A stretch of DNA of 64,000 nucleotides, from contig NC_063158.1 of the NCBI RefSeq assembly GCF_020921035.1, positions 6,182,001 to 6,246,000 on the forward strand, given 5' to 3'. The notes beneath the pieces were generated by a model. The model worked only from the letters and a program-made list of their open reading frames with translations. It did not search any database and was not told the DNA's origin. Both the position numbers and the translations under genes were made by a program. Shown piece by piece: positions 11,255 through 21,611 of the stretch. The stretch's first letter is position 1. Every line of letters starts with the position of its first letter. Source of the DNA: Rhodamnia argentea (taxonomy: Eukaryota > Streptophyta > Magnoliopsida > Myrtales > Myrtaceae).

Positions 11255-13926
11255 TCATGACCAAATCTCTTGTGTTTATGTGCCCAGGCAAATCCCCAGA
11301 GATCAACTCATTAAGCTTCTTCTTGATAGTAGGGTAACCGACTATGAAAAGCTTCACCGAAATACCAGACCAGTTTAATCTTCCGAACCCCAGTTCACTA
11401 AGAAGAAAGATGGTACTGTTACCATCTAATTCACTAAGGAAAAGGAAGATACTTCATCTACCTTTCCCTCCTTTCCTCCTATCTTGTGTTTTACTCCCTG
11501 TTCGATCGACCTAGACAGTGTAGAGTGTTATGATCCTAAGGAATTCATCCAGTCTTTTGATGCGAATGGACAACCAATCCATTATTTCAAGTATCTTATA
11601 GGATATTGCTTTTAGGATATTGATTGTGCTAGCTCTTCATGCTCTCGAAAAGAAGAAGAAAATGACAGACCTTCTTCCAAAAGAAAGAAAAAGGAGGACT
11701 CTCTCTACCGGAGATACCTTGATGGTGACCCTCCAATGGGACCACTTAGCGAAGATGGTGGAAGATGGCAAAAAATGGTTGAATACGGCTCACCTAAGCC
11801 TCCTCAAATTATATCACCACTACCCTCTTGCCCGGAGGAACTTAAGCTAGCACCTCCTTCTCCTCCGTCACCAAAGAAGTCAGTCACTTATCTCTTCTAC
11901 AAGACCATCTAGAAGTGGGTCAAAAAGAATTCCTACCCCATTGAATTCCCTCAGCCCTATACATGTGCCCAAAACCAAAACCACCCCCGGTGCTACCAAG
12001 CATTTGCATGTTCTAACCTGAAGACTTCCCTCCATTACGGTCTTCCCGGTTCGAATCTAGCTCTACTACCATCAACTTTCCTCCACTGGATAAGTTCTCC
12101 GATCTACAGAAGAGGTATTACAATGGGCCCAAGAAACTTGCATCCAATGATGTTGATATGCAAGGAAGACGCAAGGGACCTACTCCTACCGAGACTGTTT
12201 TAAACCGGTAAACGGAAAATGCACTTGCTCATAATGTGGCACCGAGTAAAGTCGTTACCCGCCTAGAGCGAGTCGATCGGACTATGGCCGTATCTAAAAA
12301 GATGCTAGAAGATTTTCAGAAAAGACTTTATTTGCTTGAAACAAAGCAAATTCCTCCCGATCATTATCTGGAAGATAAAAAACAAAGCAAATTCCTCCCA
12401 TCCGTTATCTAGAAGATCAAACTCCCGAGATTGAAAAGCTCAAACGCTATATTCAGATCCTCCTAAATCAAAAGCTTCTCTTTTCTATTGAATCTCTTCT
12501 AGTTTCTTCTCCAACCCCAGCCACAAAACTAGAACCTTCCTCAGAAATTTTTTCATTTGCCGTTGTTCTTAGTTCTACTACATCACCTCCCGAAACTAAT
12601 GTTCTAGCCGCTCGAGAACATTTGAGAAAATGGAAAAAAGATAAAGAATCTAGAGGCAAGACAAAAGTTTCACCTCCTCCTCCTTCACTACCAGCTCCTT
12701 CGACTCCTCCTGCACCCTCTCTACCTCATTCTCCACCCCGTCAGTTATTTATGGTGTCCAATCCTTTGGAAAGTTTCATCAAACACCAGATCCCTTCAAT
12801 TTCTGCCGTAAAACCTACGAAACCCACACAAGATAAATCTTCTTATTCTGATTCATCTGAGTCTAATTCATCCGATGATTCTTCTTAGTCTGCTATTGCT
12901 GATATTATGATGGCAGACCTAGATCCCATTATAAAAGATGAAGAAATGGCCTCGGAACCGGAAGTACTCCACATGCTAAACACTCATCCTACCAAATCAT
13001 CCAAGGCATATTTCACGTTCGATGATCTTCCATATTATAAGTGGCCCGAACGACTCTAAGAATTCCATGCCTGGTTGATTCTCTTTACCAGAGATACCTT
13101 AATGGTGACCCTACGATAGCACCACTTGGCGAAGATGGTGATAGATGGCAATACGGCACCTCACGGAACAAAGCACTTATGAGGTACTCCTTGAGTTCGC
13201 CAAGAGATTTCTTGGAACTTTGAAAAATTGGTGGAAGGCAAGACCCGAAAAAGATCGGATAATGTTCCTCACAATGTCTCTAGATGAAGCTATCCAACTT
13301 ATTCATTTGTTCTTTGTTGGCCAACCTAATGATATCAAGGAACTCATGTGCAAAGAGTTCTTTGAACGGAAATGTTGTTCCATGGCCAAAAAAGATATTG
13401 ATCAACACTTTAAGTAAATGATCAAGTTCTTTTATCTACTTGGTGTGGACTCGAACCTCAAATCCGTCTTCCTCTCTTCTATTCCTAAAGAAATCAGCCA
13501 AGCGGTTGAAAAGATCCTACAAGCAAGGCAGAGATCTTTAACCAATGCCACGATTGGAGAACTCCAACAAATAGCTCATGTTGCCATTGAAAAATGTGTT
13601 TCAAAAGAGAACTTTTCAAAAGTTATCTTCGTGAAAATCGAGATCTTAACAGAGCCTGTGCCGGACCTGATATGAAGATCAAGTGTTCTAAAGATTGCAA
13701 TGACCCTTCTTGCTCGGGTCATAAGAAGAAGACACACTTCAAGAAATTCTCTTTTGGCAAAAGAAAGCGTGGCAAAAGCAAATGGAAATTCCCTCTAAAA
13801 AGAAAGCATGCTTCCCATTCATCTCGAAGGAAAGCCAAATCTGACAAATATTATATCCGCAATAAGAAAGGACACTTTGCTAAGGCTTGTCATCAAGCGA
13901 AGCGCCAAGGCATTTACATGATCTAG
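11255..13926 (+). pseudogene. Pararetroviral polyprotein middle region: linker, coat and zinc-knuckle remnants
   Basis: This stretch keeps short open pieces in all three frames. They include a Pro/Ser/acid-rich linker (about 12622-12888), a coat-like core ending in Lys-rich tails (about 13145-13675), and a basic segment with a zinc-knuckle relic near 13840-13905 (YYIRNKKGHFAKACHQ). In that relic the first two cysteines of CCHC are Tyr and Arg. Many stops and shifts separate the pieces. A block of about 73 bases at 11698-11770 is repeated at 13078-13150. Assignment relies on gene order and knuckle remnants; the boundaries are approximate. Confidence 0.65.
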
Positions 13927-16112
13927 AAGATAGCACAAAGCACAAGGATCTCCCTTGAAGATGATGATATTGAATCAATATTTTCCCTTGATGATGGGCC
14001 ATCGTCAAAAACTCTTTGTGTCATAAAAGCTTATTCTTCTGATTCGGATGATCAATCCCCATGTGACATTTTTGACTTCTTTCCTAATTCTCCTTTCGAT
14101 TCCTTTCATATCCGACCCTCAATCTTTCACTCTCCCTATGTCCCTATTCGGATATTCATTTTCAAGTATGATAAACCCATTCGGGTGATAGCCCTTATAG
14201 ACATTGGAGTAGGAGCATCTCTTATAGATGTCAAAGTACTCCCGGAAGAACTTTGGACACCTTATACGAGGTATTTCAACTCTGTTTACGGTGATACTTT
14301 CACAATTAAATTCTGCGATAAACCAGTCACACTTTAGATCTTCCCCGAGTGCTCTATTACTACAAAAATCTTTGGATGTAATTCCTCATATAAGGATTTT
14401 ATTATTGGTTGGGATATTCTTGCTCAACTTTCACAACTCCCAATTGTACCCTTTGGCCTACAATTTAAAAATCATTTTAAAGAGTCCGTACATATTTAGA
14501 GACTTTTTATCATCCAGCCACAAATCCTTGATCCCATTACCCAAAACCTCTTATCTTGTTGTTACGAGTCTTACTCACAATTTTCTCATATTTGTCCTCA
14601 CCCTCTTTGAAAAAATCCAGACTTTTTCATGAGGCTTCCATTTAGGAAAAATGAGGATATCAATCCTACCAAAGCCGGTTATTCTGGCATTAATCCAAAA
14701 CATCTTGCCCTTACTCAGCAAGAATGTGCTGAATTGATCGTCCAAGGTCTTATAGAACTCTCTAATTCTCGGTGGGTTTGTGAAGCCTTTTATGTTAACA
14801 AACGAGCAGAGTAGAATCGTGGCAAGCTTTGGTTGGTAATCAATTATCGACCTTTGAATCGGTTTCTCCAGGATAAGAAATTCCCTTTGCCTCGTAAAGA
14901 TTCCTTTTTCCTCAGCCTTGCTCAGGCTAAGATATATTCCAAGTTTGATCTTAAAGCGAGATTTTGGCAATTAAACATCCATCTTAAAGATCGTCCGAAA
15001 AATGGGTTTTGCATTTCCAATCAGCACTTTCAATGGACAGTTGTCCCTTTATGAGTCAAAACTACTCCTTCATTATTCCAAAAGGCCATGTGTAGAATCT
15101 TTCAGCCAATTTTGACAAATGCCTAGATTTACATAGATGATATCATTCTTTACGGTGTTGATGAAGAATCTTCTTGCATGCTCCTCTCTCAATTCGCCGA
15201 GATTGTCCAAAAACATGGCATCATACTTTCCCAAAAGAAAATGATCATTGCCCAAAAAGAAATAGAGTTTCTTGGCATGCATTTGAAAGAAGGAACTTGT
15301 TGTCCAAGCCCCCATATTGTAGAAGAATTGCAAAATTTTGCTTCAAAAAACCTGACGGTCAATCAAGTGCAAACATTTATTGGGATAGTCAATTATCTCC
15401 GAGACTTTGTTCCAAAGATCTCCAAAGCTCTCTATCTTCTTCAAAGAATGTTGAAGAAGACCGCACCTCCATAGGGACCAAAGCAATCTGAAGCGGTTGC
15501 CTATCTAAAAGAAATGTTGCAACACCTTCCCCCATTGCAAATTCCATCCACTCTTGGACGAGATACAAGTGACAAATATTGGGCAACCATTCTCCTTGAA
15601 GACATTGATGGTAAGCGTTACATTTGTGCTTATAAAAGTGGACGAGTTTACTCTTGCGAAATCCATTACTATTCCACTTTCAAGGATATTCTTGCAATCA
15701 AGAATGAAACCAAGAAGTTTGAGTTTCGTCTCATTGGACATTATTTTTCGATAGAAATGGACATATCCTCCTTTCTCGAAATATTCTTTTAACACTAAAT
15801 ATCTTGCAGGAAATAAGAATGTTTTTGCAGATTTTCAGTCCAGGCCTAAGCTATCGGTTTCCTCTATCAACATGTATGTACGCAAAGAACCAATGCTTAG
15901 CACTTTCCGTGCCGTTGATATGACGAAAAACCGGTGGAACAATCACAAATATCCCCCAGATGTTTCAAGCATGATTCAAGTCAATCAACTCACCTCTAAT
16001 CTAAAGTTTCATCTATGGCATTACCATTACCATATCTTTAGAGATTACGGTGGTTTGATGTTAAAACCTAATAGTCTTCATTTTCAATACTCATTCATTC
16101 ATCCCTTACAAT
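13927..16112 (+). pseudogene. Pararetroviral protease, reverse transcriptase and RNase H, broken
   Basis: Aspartic-protease similarity lies near 14190-14260, where the catalytic triad position reads Asp-Ile-Gly (14200-14208). Reverse transcriptase follows: INYRPLN in the fingers region, FDLKARFWQL, and the active-site YIDD at 15130-15141. A connection and RNase H stretch begins near 15540 (DTSDKYWATIL) and runs toward 16112. In-frame stops at 14812-14814, near 15052, at 15124-15126 and at 15472-15474, plus frame changes, disable it. The coding similarity stops exactly at the edge of the TRIM insertion. Confidence 0.85.
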
Positions 16113-16316
16113 TGTAACGGTCTAAGCTCACCATGCTTCTACTGCGCCACTTGCAAGATATTGTCTGCTTTGGACACATAGTCCTCAAGGTTTTTTTCCT
16201 CCAAGGGCCGCTCATACAGCCCTCCGAAAACGCGTCTTGCAAGTTTATAAGGACCCAACACATATAAACTAACCCAGGACTCCCCTCCTAAACGATGTGG
16301 GACAAGTGATGTCACA
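16113..16316 (-). repeat. TRIM LTR, plus-strand left copy (3' LTR of the element)
   Basis: 204 bases with TG/CA termini. Closely similar to 16421-16628 but with scattered differences, so the insertion is not recent. On the minus strand a polypurine tract lies immediately before it. Confidence 0.85.
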
Positions 16317-16420
16317 TAATCCTCCCTTAGCGGCACAGATCCCCCGCTGTACCCTCGGCGGCACCAGCGGGCGCCCACTACGATCCACACATGCTGTCGG
16401 AAGTCGGCTCTGATACCAAC

Positions 16421-16628
16421 TGTAACGGTCTAGGCTCACCACGCTTCCGATACTCCACTTGCAAAATATTGTCCGCTTTGGACACATAGTCCTCACGGTT
16501 TTTTTTTTTCCTCCGAGGGCCACCCATACAGCCCTCGGAAAACACGTCTTGCAAGTTTAGGAGAACCCAACACATATAAATTAACCCAGGACTCCCCTCC
16601 TAAGCGATGTGGGACAAGGAATGTCACA
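16421..16628 (-). repeat. TRIM LTR, plus-strand right copy (5' LTR of the element)
   Basis: 208 bases with TG/CA termini. Slightly longer than its partner through a longer T-run near 16500. On the minus strand the tRNA primer site follows it directly. Confidence 0.85.
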
Positions 16629-17632
16629 ACAGTGGTATCCAGTTCTTGAATTCCATGAAGAGTTAAAATGGATGTTTTGGTATCTGTTCAACTTGTACAT
16701 TGTATCCATTGAGTTCCCAGTTGATAAGATCGTTAGAGTTTTATCCAGAGCACATGGAGGTGATTAGTCCAACCAAAGAAACACGATTGATATGTTGCTA
16801 CGGTTTTGGCCACTTAGTGCTTGAAAATAATTGTTCGGGATGCAAAGACGTGTGGGAAGACTTAAACCGGAAGGACATACAGTCATGATTTTTCACAGAC
16901 CGGGGATCTTAATCGGTCCCACTGGAGATGTGAGATCCGAGGCAACCGAAGTAGCATTGACCACGTACAAGCCTCAAGTCAATCAACAAGTTGCTTGTGT
17001 TTCACAAGACGTTGGCAAGTTCTATCTCATCCATTCCTCGTGAATATAGAGAGCTTTAGAGAATCATGTGCCAAGAAAATCACACCATCCCTCTAAAAAT
17101 ATGGCCATTTGATGCAACATAGGTATCATAGGACCAGGTTCACATGCATGATGCCACTCGAGAAGCCTTAAAGATCTTTCGCCAAAACCAACCGAGTCAA
17201 TCTTCAATTGACACAGACTTCTAAGACCCATGGAGAGGACCACTTTCTCAAGACCTTTATGCATACAGTTCTCAAGATATTCCATCTAGTTCCAAGGATA
17301 TTCCTTCCAATTCTCTGGATATTCTGTCTAGCTCCAATTATTGGCACCACTAGCCACACCATCTAGATTCCCGGGGCCCGGAAGATATAATAGATAAGTA
17401 CGAACAAGAGCGTCTTTTGCGTGCTTATAGAAAGCAAAAAGATGGCCCGGACAGCTTGGACAGCTCAGAAGACAACACTGAAGAAGGGTTCGGTGGTGTG
17501 TTAAAATAGACCTGGCAATTCTATCCTGACGGCCTTGTGCGCCACATGTGTGTATGTGTGTCGTGTGTATGTGTGTACCTATAATAATTGGCCCCTTTGT
17601 GATCAAAAAGTCGTCCAGTCATGTATCATTAT
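16629..17632 (+). pseudogene. Pararetroviral C-terminal tail and 3' region
   Basis: Viral coding similarity resumes immediately after the TRIM with tryptophan-rich sequence (LKWMFWYLFNLY) typical of the region behind RNase H. Removing the TRIM plus one target-duplication copy would leave the reading phase unbroken from 16112. A stop follows near 16766, and a related open piece ends at 17043. Beyond that the sequence is non-coding with a GT-rich microsatellite near 17545-17580. It runs up to the left target repeat of the hAT element at 17632. Confidence 0.65.
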
Positions 17633-17945
17633 TGTCCAGTTTGTTTATTAGTGTCGGTGGATCTGCGTATCTAGACACGGCCGGTTCGGTGGAACCGGCG
17701 GTTCATTCCGATTCCTTTTTTAATAATAATTTTTAAAATAATAAATAATAAAATAAACATAATAATTTATAATTTATAAAATACAATTAAATTGTACATT
17801 GTAATAAAATATGGAAAAAAAAATAGAGGAGGAATGGGCTTGAACTTAATGAATTATCATTAAGCGCCTACATATCTTCTTGAGGATATAAGAATCAAAG
17901 CCCATGTAGTTCTTTTACCTTTGAGAACCCCAACTTACCTCATCA

Positions 17946-19506
17946 TCAATCGTCGCTACCCGTTGTGGTACCCGTGGTGGTGGTATCTCCAACATCATCG
18001 CTAAAAAATTCATGTTCACGATCTAACTCTTGGTGTCGATATTTCGCCATCGTCCAATCGCCGACACAAGCTTGAGCTTCCACAGAGTCCGGGCTTAATC
18101 TTGAACGGTGAGAGTCCAAAATTAATCCTCCAGCACTAAATGCTTGTTCAACCGCAACCGTTGAAGAAGGGGTTGCTAATATCTGACGAGCGATAAGGGC
18201 GAGAACTGGATAATCGATTTGGTGACTCTTCCACCACTTCAGGATTTCGAAATCTGTACTATGTTCTGCATCACGAAACTCAAATTGAGTGGTTAAATAT
18301 TTTTCTAATTCAGAAATACTACATGTTGCCCTTTTTTATTTTTTTTTTGCCTACTCTTAAGCATATTATACCATCTACTAAGTGAACTACCACCTTCGCT
18401 ACGTGAGACAGTAGATTGTAAAGATCCAAAATCACTTAAACCATATCTACTACAAAATTCTCCATATAATGCTACTATAAATTCTTTAACATTTCCTAGT
18501 ATATTTGAAATATCTATTGAATCTTCCAAATGTAAACAATCATGATAATACACATTCAAATAATATTGTAAACCGTCTAATTTAATACGTGGATCAAAAA
18601 CAATACCAACTAAATAGACAAGAGGAATTTGCAAATAATAATGCAACCATTTTTCTCGCATTACTAAAATAGTTCGACCTAATTCGGTATCATTTTCATA
18701 TTCACTAAAAACACTATCAATATTAACACACTCTATTAAAAATAAATGCGTAGTAGGATAATAAATACCAGATAAAGTCTTAGTAGCATCATTAAAAATT
18801 TTCAAAATATCTAAAATTTTCTTGCAAACGTCCCAATATTGAGGAAGTAAAGTAATTTCGGGAATATTTTGTGAAATAAACATACATAATAAATCTTTAT
18901 ATTGAAAAGTTTGCCGAAGCAACTCGTACGTAGAATTCCAACGAGTCGGAATATCTTTTGGAAATCTTCTTGCCCTTCTCCCATTTTGTTTACAAAATTT
19001 TCCCCATGATTTCATACAATGGGGACGACTCCATAAAAATTTAATTGCACTCTTTATTGGGGCGAGAGAAGTGTCAAGAGTTCGTAAACCATCTTGTACA
19101 CATAAATTTAAAACATGACAAGCACATCTAATGTGAAAAAATTGTCCGCCAAAAGTGAGTTTGCAAATATTTTCTAATTCGGGAATAGAAGCGATATTTG
19201 CGGCGGCATTATCAAAACCAATTGAAAATACTTTATTTATTAAATTATATTCTTCTAAAACTTGCCTAATTATTCTATAAATATTATGAGCCGAATGTCT
19301 TTCATTAAAAACTCGGAATGCAATAAGTCCTTTTTGAATCGTCCAATCGTCACCTATCCAATGACACGTGACACCCATATAAGAATGAATTTGCCAAGGA
19401 TCACTCCAAATATCGCTACCTATATGCACACGTCCATTGAATTCCGCAAAAAATTTTGCTAAAGATTTTTTTCCTTTTTTATAAAGATGAAAAACTTCGC
19501 GTTTAA
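17946..19506 (-). pseudogene. hAT transposase, core and dimerisation domain
   Basis: This continues the hAT transposase beyond the LINE. Core motifs are HIGSDIWSDPWQIHSYMGV (first Asp region), FSIGFDNAAANIASI (second Asp), FHIRCACHVLNLCVQDGL, and TRWNSTYELL. A shift in an A/T homopolymer around 18332-18349 ends one frame at about 18305. The neighbouring frame carries the dimerisation domain (PSSTVAVEQAFSAGGLILD) to a TGA at 17946-17948. The residues encoded upstream of 19506 on this strand are antisense LINE leader, not transposase. One stop and one shift in an otherwise complete gene point to modest age. Confidence 0.88.
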
Positions 19507-19912
19507 CCGCTCGGTTCTTGTTCACGCGAGTTCTCTCTCTCGCGGGTCGGACCTTTGCTACTGTTCCCCCCTTGGTTCTTCTCGGTTTCCGGCCGATCGG
19601 ACCGTCAGAATTCACTGAAATTCGGTGTGGATAATCGTGGTGCCCCCTTCTTTAATCCCACCGTTGGGATCTTCAGTTCAAGCTCCCTCGCGAGCTACAC
19701 TTCAGATCTTGCACGGGGCGTTTTCTCGGTTGAGAGTTTCGGGTATTGGTGCTTCCTCGGACGATCCCGCTTGACTAATCCATTGGATTGGGTTGCTTCG
19801 TTGTATAGGAGGTCGCCTCTACCCCTTGTTGAGTCCCACCAATCGGATCATCGGACCGAGCCTTGCTGTTTGCCGTATGGCCGATCGGGGTTGAAATCTC
19901 TGTGGTGTTCCT

Positions 19913-21582
19913 ATGGGCGATATGCCTACTCCTATGAAGGAGCCTCCCGTACTGCAGTCTGAAGTGAATAAAGGAAAGACCAAGAAGAATGAGGCGCCAC
20001 TTAAGCACCTCCAGGACCTTCGGATTGATTCCGTCGGACCCGCCCCTGTTTCGCTCTCGCAAAACGAGAATGACGTAGAGGGAAGTCGAGCCTCGACTCC
20101 TTCCAAGACAACCGAAGTGCCCCTCGGTGAGATGCATGAGGCACTCAATGTACACCCTGTTAAACGAAGCCGGAGTAGGGGACGGGTGAAGGCCAAACAA
20201 AATTTTCGATTCGAGGACAAAGACTCGCCACTACCTAGTACAGATGCGGGCCCCCGCCTTTCTAGTGATGCTGTGGGTTCTTCTCATGCCCAGCAGGGAG
20301 GCAATGGCAATGCTGGATCATCTCGGCCAAGTAGAAGGAGCCATGATAGAAGCGTGGCTGCTGCTAAATCTCTTGCCCGAGAGACCGCAGTGCAGGTGTA
20401 GCTAAAGCCGCAAAGAAAGGGTATGCCTTAACTTATGTTCCGCCTTCTAGGATTGATGGAAAACCTATTGTGAAACTATGTGATAGTTTCCTTGCGGATC
20501 TTGACCCTAAATGGAAAGAATGCATTGTCGAGTATTTTGTTGGGAAGAAACTACCATTTAAATTGATTGAAAGTGCCATTCGGAATCTGTCGGGAGCAAA
20601 TGTGGCTGAAATATTGGCAAATGAGGATGGTTTCTTCTTTTTCCATATACCGGATGGTATGTTGCGGCGTAAATTTTTGGATGGGGGACCGATCACTATC
20701 CTTGGGAAGCCTATGATCCTACAACAATGGCATCCGGACATGGAGCTTAAGAAGGGACAGCATGAATCACTACCCATTTGGGTCGGGCTTAGATCAATTC
20801 CATTTGGATGGTGGTCGGCTTCTGGAATTAGTGCCATTGCTAGCGCGATTGGCACACCACTATATGTTGACATGCAAACGGAGAAGCTACGGATGATCTC
20901 TTATGCTCGGGTTTGTATTGAGATCAAGGCTACCCAGTTGCTTATCGATTCTATTGATGTCCTCTTAAATGGACAAACTCGCGTGATCAAAGTGGAATAT
21001 GAAAGGATGCCGGCTGTCCGTGCACTTTGTGGTACTTTTGGCCACAAGTGCGGTCCCCCTGTTATGATACGCAGTGACAACAAAGGACCATATGAGATGA
21101 TGGACCATGATGGCCTCTGGAAGAAAGTCACTAAAGGCCGTGACCAGCCCTCAACGGCGTCTACGTCCGAAGATATACTCCCTACTGTGGCGAGCACGGG
21201 AGTACAGAATGCTGGTGCTGCACTGGTTGATGATGTCATACGGGCCGAGCGGGACCCGGAGGTGGACCAGCTTGATCCGGACCCTATCCCATCTTCTCGA
21301 GCAACTTCTATAGTTGCTTATGACTCGGATTCTTGGGATGGAGACACGGCCGGTGACATTGCTAGTGACCCCGAAGAAGACCCCGAAGAAGAACCATCTC
21401 CCGCATCGCCAAACACTCGGCGGAGATCGGAAATACACATGGGTGCTCGGGTCCTACCCGACAAGCCCGAAGCTTCTGTGAATGTGGTTCTTGAACCAGC
21501 TACAAACTCGAGCAGCAGCCCCCCTACGGCGAAAGCACCCACCCCAAAGAAAAAGAAACGGGGTAACAAAAAGAGGCGGTAA
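19913..21582 (+). pseudogene. LINE ORF1 (DUF4283 nucleic-acid-binding protein), one frameshift
   Basis: The first part (ATG at 19913) is Ser/Lys/Arg-rich and stops at 20399-20401. The remaining domain reads on in another frame from about 20388 to the TAA at 21580-21582. That part has the plant LINE DUF4283 pattern (FADLDPKW-like SFLADLDPKW, LPIWVGLRSIPFGWW) followed by a zinc-knuckle relic (VRALCGTFGHKC) in which the first Cys is absent. The tail is acidic, then Lys-rich. ORF1 proteins coat LINE RNA. A single-base indel near 20390 would explain the split. Confidence 0.85.
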
Positions 21583-21611
21583 TCCTCTGTCCTCACACTT
21601 TTTTGAGATAT

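Larger units (their letters stand above)
16113..16628 (-). mobile_element. TRIM (terminal-repeat retrotransposon in miniature)
   Basis: Two direct repeats, 16113-16316 and 16421-16628, both run TGTAACGGTCTA...TGTCACA on the plus strand and flank only 104 bases. Read on the minus strand, TTGGTATCAGAGCC (initiator tRNA-Met primer site, 16406-16419) follows the first LTR almost at once. A purine tract (AAGGGAGGATTA, 16317-16328) precedes the second LTR. Non-coding, with two small LTRs, this is a classic TRIM that needs other elements' enzymes. It is flanked by acaat (16108-16112) and acagt (16629-16633), a 5-base target duplication with one mismatch. No 5S-rRNA-like block is present, so it is not an obvious Cassandra element. 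Confidence 0.88.

Noticed and set aside
10322-16112. Ty3/Gypsy LTR retrotransposon as the source of the RT
   Set aside because: A caulimovirid movement-protein domain precedes the coat region, and neither integrase nor flanking LTRs are present.
16113-16628. Cassandra-type TRIM
   Set aside because: No 5S-rRNA-like promoter block was found in the LTRs.
19507-19615. Minus-strand N-terminus ahead of the hAT core, rich in Arg, Lys and Pro
   Set aside because: It is the antisense of the LINE leader. True transposase resumes at the target-duplication bases ending at 19506.
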